This document shows, one piece after another, positions 1-6,119 of a stretch of 6,119 bases of DNA. The DNA comes from Kordiimonadaceae bacterium (lineage in GTDB: Bacteria; Pseudomonadota; Alphaproteobacteria; Sphingomonadales; Emcibacteraceae): NCBI GenBank assembly GCA_018699075.1, contig JABIPV010000259.1, positions 1-6,119 of the forward strand, written 5' to 3'. Position numbers and translations under genes: made by a program. How positions within the stretch are numbered: position 1 is the first letter of the stretch; every line of letters starts with the position of its first letter. The notes under the pieces are model-generated. The model had not been told where the DNA came from. It saw only the letters and a program-made list of their open reading frames with translations, and did not search any database.

Positions 1-116
1 GGCGCAATGGTTGCCGGAAGTACAAATACCCCTGCACCTACAATCCCATTTAAAATTAGCATAGCGCTACCAAACATACCGATTGACCGTACTAATTTAT
101 TTGAGGTGAGCACCAT
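1..116 (-). CDS. APC-superfamily amino-acid permease, N-terminal fragment (3' end outside the window)
   Basis: Only the first 38 codons are present; the gene runs off the left edge. The visible protein begins MVLTSNKLVRSIGMFGSAML and continues with NGIVGAGVFVLPATIA. This is the first transmembrane segment of amino-acid/polyamine/organocation (APC) permeases, including the glycine-rich GAGVF element (GxGxF type) that forms the unwound substrate-binding part of helix 1 in this fold. The role would be inner-membrane uptake or exchange of an amino acid or amine; the substrate cannot be told from this fragment. The ATG at 116 was chosen because an AAGGA ribosome-binding site (125-129) lies 8 nt upstream. 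That site sits inside the last codons of the IclR gene, whose stop is only 4 nt away, so the two are probably co-transcribed and translationally coupled. The family assignment is fairly secure; the specificity is unknown. Confidence 0.8.
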   Translation of the reverse strand, partial: MVLTSNKLVRSIGMFGSAMLILNGIVGAGVFVLPATIA

Positions 117-120
117 TTTT

Positions 121-900
121 CTAATCCTTAAATACGCTTATATTGCGAAGTTCATTGGCGACCATAGCCAGACGGGGGGCTAGGTCGTCGATTATATCTT
201 CTTTTCTCGCCCGGTATGACGGAATACCGCAGGATATACATACATCCAATCCATCGGCGGTTCTGGCGATTGGCGATGAAATGGCAAAAATATTAGGATG
301 CCATTCTTCAAAGGCGACGCAATATCCCTTTGTATTACAAGTCTCTATCGCTTGATTTATGCACGTACTTTGTTGATCAAAAATTCCGGGATAGGTTTTT
401 TCTATTTCTTCGCGTTTGGCTTCAAACTCTTGCTCAGATAACATAGATAATAAAGCGCGCCCCGTAAGCGTCTCGACAATAGGCATCGTCATACCGATTT
501 CAGGCGACGTCGGAAAGTTCGATAACTTGCCCGCGGTCTGTATATATATTGCATCAGCACCACTAAATATAGCCAGCGACGTCACTCCTTTAGAGAGGTT
601 CGCAAAATCGGTCATTATTTCAAGGGCTTCTTCCCGCCATTTCATTGATGAAAGAACAGGGTAGGATAACGCTAAGATAGTTTCCGAAAGTCTAAACCCA
701 CCTTTAAGGTCGCGACGGAGATAGTTTTGATCAATGAGGGTTTTGCAAAGCCGTGAAACAGTTGCTTTATTTATACCTATTCTATCAGCGATTTGAGCAT
801 TCGTTAACTTAACCTCACCTGCTTTAAAGCACCCCAATATTTGTAGTCCACGGATTAACGTCGTCGATAAAGAGGTATCTTTTTCAATCGGAGCAACCAT
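121..900 (-). CDS. IclR-family transcriptional regulator
   Basis: A 259-residue protein, the usual length for IclR regulators. Residues about 12-75 form the N-terminal winged helix-turn-helix, with the recognition region around 33-55 (LTNAQIADRIGINKATVSRL) and the wing at DLKGGFRLS. Residues about 85-255 match the IclR effector-binding domain: TGRALLSMLSEQE (146-158), GYCVAFEEWHPNIFAISSPI (192-211) and the C-terminal helix LAPRLAMVANELR. Two cysteines (C220, C223) sit in the ligand-domain strand CISCGIP. The start at 900 is the only good choice: an in-frame TAG lies three codons upstream and the next Met is residue 86; the ribosome-binding site is weak. The protein is a cytoplasmic DNA-binding dimer or tetramer in this family. 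The permease gene begins 4 nt after its stop, so it is likely to control that permease and itself. The effector is unknown; an amino acid or related catabolite is a guess from the neighbour only. Confidence 0.95.
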   Translation of the reverse strand: MVAPIEKDTSLSTTLIRGLQILGCFKAGEVKLTNAQIADRIGINKATVSRLCKTLIDQNYLRRDLKGGFRLSETILALSYPVLSSMKWREEALEIMTDFANLSKGVTSLAIFSGADAIYIQTAGKLSNFPTSPEIGMTMPIVETLTGRALLSMLSEQEFEAKREEIEKTYPGIFDQQSTCINQAIETCNTKGYCVAFEEWHPNIFAISSPIARTADGLDVCISCGIPSYRARKEDIIDDLAPRLAMVANELRNISVFKD

Positions 901-903
901 TGT

Positions 904-925
904 TTTCTAGCCATTCTAGTAGAAA
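904..925. promoter_or_regulatory. Inverted repeat next to the iclR start, possible operator
   Basis: TTTCTA (904-909) and TAGAAA (920-925) form a 6-10-6 inverted repeat, with CTAG repeated at 907-910 and 916-919. It lies 4 to 25 nt upstream of the iclR start codon. IclR regulators often bind A/T-rich palindromes in their own promoter region, so an autoregulatory site is reasonable. However, the arms are short and the site lies downstream of the predicted promoter. This is inference, and it could be chance in AT-rich DNA. Confidence 0.3.
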
Positions 926-968
926 GTTACATAAAATAAGGTTTTAATAAATTGTATATAATTTATTA

Positions 969-998
969 TTGTTACTATATATGAAACAAGTATGTCAA
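969..998 (-). promoter_or_regulatory. Probable sigma-70 promoter of iclR-permease
   Basis: Read on the minus strand, a perfect TTGACA -35 box (993-998) is followed after 18 nt by TAACAA (969-974), which matches the -10 consensus at only half its positions. Further A/T-rich hexamers lie just downstream. The predicted leader to the iclR ATG is about 60 nt. The -35 box is convincing; the exact -10 is uncertain. Confidence 0.4.
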
Positions 999-1023
999 TT
1001 TTTTTCAACTTCATAGAACTTTT

Positions 1024-1036
1024 GAATGTCTGCTTT
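1024..1036 (+). repeat. Half copy of the GTCTGCTTT repeat
   Basis: GAATGTCTGCTTT is identical to the first 13 nt of the two complete hairpin repeats elsewhere in the window (1623-1655, and 4755-4787 read on the minus strand). The following sequence (GGGTGGTGG) does not contain the complementary AAAGCAGAC arm, so this copy cannot form the hairpin. It lies 9 nt past the stop codon of the RNase H-like gene and in the same orientation as the copy at 1623. Confidence 0.6.
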
Positions 1037-1045
1037 GGGTGGTGG

Positions 1046-1555
1046 TTAAGTATTTTCTCGTAAAGCATGCCTAGATGCCCGGTCAACCAAACTAAATAAT
1101 AGATCAATCTCATTTTTCTTATGAGATGCCTTATGGCCTTTTACCTTAACAAACTCGCATTTTATCTTAGATGTTAATTGGTAAAACTCTTGATACAACT
1201 CATAATTATTTAGCCGTTTATTTTTACCGGAATAATAATTGCTGTGTTCAAGACGAGTTCGCCTCGCCAACAAACCAATAATATTTTGTGAATCCGTATG
1301 AACCGTTAAAGTAATATCTCTTCCGTTAGCCAAAGCTATCATTTCACTGAGTGACCACAACACAGTTTGTAATTCCAATTTAGTGGAATTGGTTTGCTCA
1401 AAACGTTTCACCTTCACCATTTTTTTAAGCAAATTTATAGACACGCTCATGTCACTAACCACAAGGTAAGCGCCATAGCCAACTTTTAGTTGAGGATTAA
1501 CACTACCGTCAGTAAAAACCTGTAAGCTTATTGTTTTACTAATTTCGTCCAACAT
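1046..1555 (-). CDS. RNase HI-like ribonuclease (RNase H fold, DEDD active site)
   Basis: A 169-residue protein close in size to bacterial RNase HI (about 155 residues). The elements occur in the expected order: first strand FTDGS with catalytic D16; then GYGAYLVV; E61 in TKLELQ, the position of the helix glutamate; HTDSQ with D88; KVKGH with H141, equivalent to the mobile histidine; and D158 in LVDRASRHALR. All four acidic metal-binding residues are therefore present, and it is probably an active cytoplasmic nuclease on RNA in RNA-DNA hybrids. It differs from housekeeping RnhA in detail (a KNKRLNNYELYQEF stretch, and a longer KASHKKNEIDLLFS loop before the last Asp), so it may be an extra paralogue; I give no symbol. 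The start at 1555 has AAGGA (1561-1565) 5 nt upstream. It appears monocistronic, with repeats on both sides. It could instead serve a mobile element or defence role, but no neighbour supports that. Confidence 0.85.
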   Translation of the reverse strand: MLDEISKTISLQVFTDGSVNPQLKVGYGAYLVVSDMSVSINLLKKMVKVKRFEQTNSTKLELQTVLWSLSEMIALANGRDITLTVHTDSQNIIGLLARRTRLEHSNYYSGKNKRLNNYELYQEFYQLTSKIKCEFVKVKGHKASHKKNEIDLLFSLVDRASRHALRENT

Positions 1556-1560
1556 TGGCG

Positions 1561-1565
1561 TCCTT
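1561..1565 (-). promoter_or_regulatory. Ribosome-binding site of the RNase H-like gene
   Basis: AAGGA on the minus strand lies 5 nt before the ATG at 1555. It fixes the start of this gene and is the strongest Shine-Dalgarno match in the window. Confidence 0.7.
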
Positions 1566-1622
1566 TTTGGGGCGAGAGCACCTACTCACAAATATAATTA
1601 AAACTGCGAAATATAAGCGGGC

Positions 1623-1655
1623 GAATGTCTGCTTTCGGCCAAAAGCAGACTCTCA
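1623..1655 (+). repeat. Dispersed hairpin repeat, copy A
   Basis: GTCTGCTTT (1627-1635) and AAAGCAGAC (1642-1650) form a perfect 9-bp stem around a 6-nt loop (CGGCCA). The element extends outward through GAATG on the left and TCTCA on the right. Those flanks are shared with the copy at 4755-4787 read on the opposite strand: 31 of 33 positions agree, and both differences are in the loop. It lies 71 nt past the stop of the rhamnosidase. The hairpin could act as a transcript end or stabiliser, but no U-tract follows it in either direction, so it is not a canonical intrinsic terminator. Similar GTCTGC/GCAGAC palindromes are, to my recollection, common intergenic repeats in proteobacteria. Confidence 0.75.
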
Positions 1656-1726
1656 GAAGTTCGTAAAATAACTGATCATATTCTCCAAACAAGTGCCATT
1701 TAAAGGAAAGCAAATAGTCTTTATAA

Positions 1727-4621
1727 CTATTCAAATGCCTCGTTTGATAAAAACTGATATTGACCACTGCTAACATCCAAAACTATATATTTGCCGTCAG
1801 CACGGTTAAACTTTACGCCTTCGGCATCGATAACATTAGTACCACTTTCAGTTACTGCATCTAATGATACTGCAGGCACATAAACTTCGGCTGTTGTATT
1901 GGTTGGAATGGTAACATTAATGGTGACGTTATTACCATTTTTTCTCCATGCCGATTTTATCATTCCGTTAATTGATTTATGTTCCGCTGATATCGCGCTA
2001 AAGGGTGCGGCTTCGATAAGAGGCTTTATTTCAAATTGCTTGTACCCAGGCTTATTAACATCAATTCCAGCAATATCGGAAAACATCCATTCACCAACTG
2101 ATCCGTTAGCATAATGACTAAAACTATTCATCGTAGGTTCCATAAAACCCTCTTCCTTGGTATAGGAATTCCAACGTTCCCATATCGATGTCGCACCATT
2201 GACTACACTATACCCCCATGATGGGTAATCGGTTTGCATTAGCATGTTGTAAGCGACATCCTCATATCCATATTTCGATAAAATGGGTAGAAGGTGACTT
2301 ACTCCCGCTATTCCAGTTGCCAGTCTGTTTCCATTCTCCTTTACAAGTCCAGCTAATCTGTCTGCACCTCTCTGTTCAAGTTCTTTCGGGTATAAATTCA
2401 TCGCTAACGCCATGCTATATGCGGTCTGAGAATTTTCCGTCAATTCGCCGTCCGCTAAAAAATACGCCTTTACAAATGCCTCTTTGACTTTGGAAAATAA
2501 CGTGCGATAAGCCTCCGTTTCTTCGTTCTTATTCAATGCTTCTGCCATTTCCGCCATTAAATGAATGTCGTAAGCATAATAAGCAGACGCTATAAAGTTT
2601 TTATTTGTATTATACCCTACTACCAACCAGTCCCCGAAATTTTGCCCTCCTTGCGGACGCAGATAATTTTCACCTGCTGCTTCCCTCTGAAACTTCATAA
2701 ATCGCGTCATACTTTCCCAATGTTCTTCAAGCAGACGTTTATCACCATAAGTACGATAAAACATATAAGGCAAAATGATGCCGCCATCCATCCACCCAGG
2801 TGAGTAATCGAAAGCATGTTGAAAAGGTATAGGTGCGTAATTTGAATAAGCACCGTACGGTAATTGAGCATCCCGCACATCACGCATCCATTTGGTATAA
2901 AAAGCTGAAACATCTGCAATATAAGCGGAGGTGCGAAAATAAACTTGGGCATCACCCGTCCAGCCCATACGTTCGTCACGCTGCGGACAATCTGTAGGAA
3001 CATCAAAGAAATTGGCAAACTGTGTTGTTTTTATATTTTCAAATAATTGAGTTACGAGTGGTGCGTTTCCTCCCCAATTCAGATCACCTTCAAATTCAAT
3101 CTTTCCAACTTGCGGTGTTGAAGAATTTATGACAACACCCGTAATTGCATCAAGTTCTGGTATTCCCGGGTATCCAGTGACCTCAATAAATTGGAAACCA
3201 TGATAAGTAAATTGTGGCAGCCAACTTTCTTCTTTGTCGCCTTTTAAAATATACGTATCAGTAGAGCGTGCTTCACGCAGGTTTGCGGTCATGAGAGAAC
3301 CATTTTGATGTAACATTTCTCCATACCGCAAAGTCACTTTGGTCCCTGCAGGACCTTCAACCTTTAGTCGTCCAACACCAGCAAAGTTCTTACCAAAATC
3401 AAAAATATAAGTGCCGGGACTAGGCTCTGTACGCGCTACCGCGACTAATTCTTCCTGTATCTGAACTGGAACTCCGGGATAGGCTTCGACAATACCACGT
3501 GGATTACCACGCCACTTGACGGGCTTCCAATTGCTATCGTCAAAGCCTGCTCTATCCCAACCTGTATTTTTCAATCGCGCATCAAACGTTTCACCCATTA
3601 GAATATCTGTCTCTCGTAAAGGTCCTGTAGAAGCCAACCAGATATTGTCGTTATCGTTATACATCTGTTCTGAAGATTGTGGATTGAATGCTTGAACAGG
3701 ATTTATTCGTCTTTGAAGATCGCTGACGGTTGATATGATCTGCCTCTCACCATTTTCATATTCGACCTCTAATTGCGCACGCACTCCTATTTTGTTGCCC
3801 CAAAAGTTTCGCTCACCATTAATTATGCCTTTTAATGTTCTACCGTATCCCACATAACCCGCATACCAACCATCAGATAAGATTGCCCCTAATGCATTTG
3901 CACCTTCTTCTATTTGACCTGTAACGTCATAAGTAAAATAATAAATCCGCTTATTATAATCCGTCCAGCCGGGTGTAAAATAATCTTCCCCAACACGTTC
4001 ACCATTGAGCCTAAGCTCGAAAAGTCCCATGGCAGAAGCGTAAATCGTCGCTCTCTTAATTTTACCGCCCAGCTTTGTGTCGAATTCCGTTCGTAAATAA
4101 GGACTAGGCGCAAGCTCTAATTCCTTGTCTTCGTCCAGTTCTTCCTCAGGAATATCATAACCTATCCATGCAGCCTCCCAGTCTAAAAAGCTTAATAAGC
4201 CCATTGACCAAGTCGCTACGTCACTCCATTCAGACACATTATCGTTTTTATCCCACGAGCGGACTTTCCAATAGATTTGCATTCGCGATTTGAGTGGTTT
4301 TCCAGTATATACAATGTGGTTTGTTTCGGAAGAAGTCACTTTCCCCGTATCCCACAGGTCGGCGCCGCCTTTTTTCAATGTAGTCGGATTGCTAGCTATT
4401 AATATTTGATAAGCTGATTGATTTTGCGCACGTTCGTCTGAAGTTACTATCCAACTTAATCGTGGCTCAGTGATGTCAATGCCAACCGGATTTTCTAAAT
4501 ATTCAACTCGAAGGTCTATCGCTTTTAAGCTCCCCCTACTTTGTGCAGAAGTGGACTGGTACGTCATGCTGATAATTAACAGTATTGCTATGCGCAAACA
4601 TTTAGAAAAAACTTTAACCAC
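1727..4621 (-). CDS. Exported alpha-L-rhamnosidase, glycoside hydrolase family 78
   Basis: A 964-residue enzyme that by family hydrolyses terminal alpha-L-rhamnose from glycans or glycosides with inversion. A Sec signal peptide is visible (basic K3/K7/R10, hydrophobic 11-19, likely cleavage after A26), so it acts in the periplasm or outside. Domains in order: Ig-like N-terminus (about 35-140, LRVEYLENPVGIDITEPRLSW); Bac_rhamnosid_N beta domain (about 180-355, LRLNGERVGEDYFTPGWTDY, LSDGWYAG); beta-sandwich (about 385-500, YIFDFGKNFAGVGRL); (alpha/alpha)6 catalytic barrel (about 510-850); C-terminal beta domain (about 855-950). The catalytic hallmark TDCPQRDERMGWTGD spans 543-557, with E550 the expected general acid. 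E815 in SIWERW is the likely general base. SFSHYANGSVGEW (833-845) is also intact. Length and motifs indicate a complete gene. The start is GTG at 4621: an in-frame TAA lies six codons upstream, no ATG occurs until M19, and only GTG gives a full signal peptide. No transporter or TonB receptor adjoins it. Confidence 0.95.
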   Translation of the reverse strand: MVKVFSKCLRIAILLIISMTYQSTSAQSRGSLKAIDLRVEYLENPVGIDITEPRLSWIVTSDERAQNQSAYQILIASNPTTLKKGGADLWDTGKVTSSETNHIVYTGKPLKSRMQIYWKVRSWDKNDNVSEWSDVATWSMGLLSFLDWEAAWIGYDIPEEELDEDKELELAPSPYLRTEFDTKLGGKIKRATIYASAMGLFELRLNGERVGEDYFTPGWTDYNKRIYYFTYDVTGQIEEGANALGAILSDGWYAGYVGYGRTLKGIINGERNFWGNKIGVRAQLEVEYENGERQIISTVSDLQRRINPVQAFNPQSSEQMYNDNDNIWLASTGPLRETDILMGETFDARLKNTGWDRAGFDDSNWKPVKWRGNPRGIVEAYPGVPVQIQEELVAVARTEPSPGTYIFDFGKNFAGVGRLKVEGPAGTKVTLRYGEMLHQNGSLMTANLREARSTDTYILKGDKEESWLPQFTYHGFQFIEVTGYPGIPELDAITGVVINSSTPQVGKIEFEGDLNWGGNAPLVTQLFENIKTTQFANFFDVPTDCPQRDERMGWTGDAQVYFRTSAYIADVSAFYTKWMRDVRDAQLPYGAYSNYAPIPFQHAFDYSPGWMDGGIILPYMFYRTYGDKRLLEEHWESMTRFMKFQREAAGENYLRPQGGQNFGDWLVVGYNTNKNFIASAYYAYDIHLMAEMAEALNKNEETEAYRTLFSKVKEAFVKAYFLADGELTENSQTAYSMALAMNLYPKELEQRGADRLAGLVKENGNRLATGIAGVSHLLPILSKYGYEDVAYNMLMQTDYPSWGYSVVNGATSIWERWNSYTKEEGFMEPTMNSFSHYANGSVGEWMFSDIAGIDVNKPGYKQFEIKPLIEAAPFSAISAEHKSINGMIKSAWRKNGNNVTINVTIPTNTTAEVYVPAVSLDAVTESGTNVIDAEGVKFNRADGKYIVLDVSSGQYQFLSNEAFE

Positions 4622-4656
4622 AATAATTCTCGCTAGTTATTATTTATTTAGAACAC

Positions 4657-4685
4657 ATCTAACCCGATTTTCACTCGTCTTTCAA
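4657..4685 (-). promoter_or_regulatory. Possible promoter of the rhamnosidase gene
   Basis: On the minus strand TTGAAA (4680-4685) and TTAGAT (4657-4662) are separated by 17 nt and would start transcription about 30 nt before the GTG. The -10 element is weak. No clear operator was seen nearby. This is the best sigma-70-like pair in the interval, offered at low confidence. Confidence 0.25.
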
Positions 4686-4754
4686 TTGCCAATCCATGCA
4701 GCATTAAAAGTGAAGCAAGATAGAATACTGTGGGAAGTAGGGTATTTCCATTCT

Positions 4755-4787
4755 TGAGAGTCTGCTTTGGGTCGAAAGCAGACATTC
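4755..4787 (-). repeat. Dispersed hairpin repeat, copy B (inverted relative to copy A)
   Basis: The arms GTCTGCTTT (4760-4768) and AAAGCAGAC (4775-4783) pair perfectly over 9 bp around GGGTCG. Read on the minus strand, the element starts GAATGTCTGC and ends GCAGACTCTCA, exactly like copy A read on the plus strand. It lies upstream of the rhamnosidase and about 150 nt upstream of murL, inside the divergent promoter region, so it cannot be a simple end-of-gene terminator for the rhamnosidase. No U-tract follows. Confidence 0.75.
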
Positions 4788-4887
4788 AATAAGTGCTTAT
4801 AAGTGATGCAACGTATTTCCCGTAACGGCCGTGGCGACATAGGTGTAATAGACTTACATATTAGAGAGTTGATAAAATTATTTAATC

Positions 4888-4893
4888 TATAAT
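4888..4893 (+). promoter_or_regulatory. Probable -10 box of murL
   Basis: A perfect TATAAT lies 43 nt before the ATG at 4937. A TTGATA (4869-4874) is nearby, but the spacing of 13 nt is too short for a normal -35/-10 pair, so the -35 is poorly defined or an activator may be needed. Transcription would start near 4900, giving a short leader. It is the only strong plus-strand promoter element in the region. Confidence 0.4.
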
Positions 4894-4920
4894 TTTAAGC
4901 CTTGTTTTTGCCGCAAAAAT

Positions 4921-4925
4921 GGGTG
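4921..4925 (+). promoter_or_regulatory. Possible ribosome-binding site deciding the murL start
   Basis: The purine-rich GGGTG(A) at 4921-4926 stands 10 nt before the ATG at 4937. The upstream in-frame ATG at 4919 overlaps it and has no purine-rich sequence before it. This favours 4937 as the start, though the spacing is slightly long. Confidence 0.35.
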
Positions 4926-4936
4926 AAAACAAGATC

Positions 4937-6119
4937 ATGAGTGCATTTATTTTTAAATCAGCTAAATATGATAATGATCAATCAACAATTGAGCTTAATT
5001 ATGGTTATGTTGAGGGGCCTACTTTTAAAGAGGTTATTCATTTCCCAAATGCAAAGTCTGAATTAACATCTACTGAACAAGATGCCCTTGATAAAGCCAT
5101 TCGCCAACTTCATTTAGCCGCCGGGATTAGTTATTATAAAGCTTACTGTCCAAAAGAAATTATCGTTGAAAATGAGGCCTTGTCGCAAGAAGAGGCAGAT
5201 TTCTTTTATAAATTTTATCTAATGGGGCTTGGTGAGTTTTCTGTTGAAAATAATATTCAGCTAAAAGATATAATTTCTTTTCCAATTGGAACCTCAAAAA
5301 CACTTAGCCCAAGTGATTTGAAACTCACCTCTGCCAGTGTCGTTCCTATTGGTGGTGGCAAAGATAGTATTGTTTCCTTGGAAGCCTTAATTCAGGCGAA
5401 CCATCCTCTAAGGATGATAGCCATCAATGCGGGTAAGCCGATAAAAGATGTGATGGAAGTTGCCCAGCCAATTCAAGCAATCCACATTAAAAGAACATTG
5501 GACCCTACTTTATTTAGCTTAAATGATGAGGGTGTGATGAATGGTCATGTGCCGATTACAGGCATTCTGTCTTTCATCATGGCATGCGGAGCTATTTTAT
5601 ATGGTTATGACAGCGTCGTTATGTCCAACGAAGGTTCCGCCAGCGAAGGCAATATGGAATTTGACGGCCTTGATATTAACCACCAATATAGCAAATCGTT
5701 AGAATTTGAGCTTGATTTTGATGGTTTTATCCGCACTCATGTGTTAGCCGATTTTAAATATTTTTCACTACTTCGCCCTTTATCGGAAACAGGTATTGCC
5801 TGTCTTTTTGCTACCCAGACAAAGTATTTCGAACATTTTAAAAGCTCAATCGTAATTTTCATATTGATAAAGGGGTGCGGCAATATGGCTGGTGCTGTGA
5901 TTGCCCAAAATGCCGTTTTGTGTTTCTGGCGCTCTCACCTTTTATCCCAAAAGAGAAATTGATTGATATCTTTGGCAAGAATATGTTGGATGATATGACA
6001 CAAGAAAATGGTTTTCGTGAACTGGTTGGCTTGCTTGGTCATAAACCTTTTGAATGCGTCGGTGAAATTGAAGAATGTCAGCAAATTATCAAGTGCCTAA
6101 CCACGACGGAATGGGCAAA
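4937..6119 (+). pseudogene. murL: MurL, UDP-MurNAc-L-Ala-L-Glu epimerase, frameshifted and cut by the window edge
   Basis: MurL epimerises the terminal L-Glu of UDP-MurNAc-L-Ala-L-Glu to D-Glu in the cytoplasm. With MurD2 it replaces the MurI/MurD route, as shown in Xanthomonas. Motifs, numbered from the ATG at 4937: PIGGGKDS (137-144, PP-loop-like), NGHVP (202-206), SNEGSASEGN (230-239), NHQYSKSLEFE (248-258), FSLLRPLSE (276-284). At codon AGC (5843-5845) the frame breaks. It would continue for 38 unrelated codons to a stop at 5960-5962, whereas the other frame resumes at 5848 with NRNFHIDKG, then WCCDCPKCRFVFLALSPF, IFGKNMLDD and GHKPFECVGEIEE. That frame stays open to the window end. The family has a Cys between Ser and Asn here, so TGC has probably become TC (5846-5847). 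The two parts together cover nearly the whole of a protein usually around 450 residues. The start at 4937 has a GGTGA upstream; 4919 is the alternative. Identity is firm. Whether it is a true pseudogene or a sequencing error cannot be decided here. Confidence 0.88.

Noticed and set aside
916..1113. Short minus-strand open frame, 65 codons
   Set aside because: It covers the 3' end of the RNase H-like gene in another frame and the AT-rich iclR leader, has no domain signal, and includes the half repeat.
1627..1650. Intrinsic terminator of the rhamnosidase
   Set aside because: The 9-bp stem is good, but neither direction has a U-tract, and an equal hairpin lies upstream of the same gene, so I class it as a dispersed repeat.
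1582..1776. Short minus-strand open frame, 64 codons, containing CFWPKADI
   Set aside because: The peptide is a translation of hairpin repeat A plus the end of the rhamnosidase gene in another frame. Such repeat-derived peptides are often mis-annotated as hypothetical proteins.
2707..3018. Minus-strand open frame of 103 codons within the rhamnosidase
   Set aside because: It overlaps the most conserved GH78 catalytic region in another frame on the same strand and shows no independent coding features.
4470..4757. Plus-strand open frame opposite the rhamnosidase start
   Set aside because: It is antisense to the signal peptide and N-terminal domain coding region, has no recognisable motif and no ribosome-binding site; it is a shadow of the real gene.
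5836..5850. Programmed -1 frameshifting in murL at TTTTAAAAGC
   Set aside because: In the reading frame the run does not form an X-XXY-YYZ slippery heptamer, no strong downstream structure was seen, and the family expects a Cys codon exactly where a base is missing. A mutation or sequencing error explains it better.
1..6119. CRISPR array, tRNA/rRNA genes, transposase or phage genes
   Set aside because: No regularly spaced direct repeats, cloverleaf sequences, rRNA-like conserved stretches or recombinase motifs were found.

Overview
The window carries five protein-coding loci, and most of the sequence is accounted for by recognisable families. It is AT-rich (roughly 40% GC by eye) and comes from a Gram-negative bacterium. 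The exported alpha-L-rhamnosidase, the IclR-type regulator, the MurL-type peptidoglycan epimerase and dispersed GTCTGCTTT/AAAGCAGAC hairpin repeats together suggest a proteobacterium. A low-GC, possibly marine, alphaproteobacterium is plausible, but a gammaproteobacterium cannot be excluded from sequence alone.

Layout from left to right. Minus strand: the N-terminus of an APC-superfamily amino-acid permease (116 to 1, running out of the window). It sits 4 nt downstream of an IclR-family regulator (900 to 121), so the two form a tight operon. Next on the minus strand is a small stand-alone RNase HI-like protein with a complete DEDD active site (1555 to 1046). Then comes a full-length exported GH78 alpha-L-rhamnosidase with a GTG start (4621 to 1727). 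The only plus-strand gene is murL (4937 to the window end), encoding the UDP-MurNAc-L-Ala-L-Glu epimerase of the alternative D-glutamate route. It is split by a one-base deletion near 5846-5847 and is cut by the window edge.

Between the genes lie two near-identical 33-nt hairpin repeats in opposite orientation (1623-1655 and 4755-4787), which bracket exactly the rhamnosidase gene. A 13-nt half copy (1024-1036) sits just past the stop codon of the RNase H gene. The 297-nt region between the rhamnosidase and murL is a divergent promoter region. The region 901-1045 holds the likely iclR promoter and an inverted repeat next to its start codon.

The iclR-permease pair reads as a regulated uptake unit for an amino acid or amine. 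The rhamnosidase reads as a solitary exported enzyme for rhamnose-containing glycans. murL belongs to cell-wall precursor synthesis. I see no evidence that these act in one pathway, and no clearly undescribed system. The two points most worth following are the murL frameshift and the repeats that punctuate the gene boundaries.
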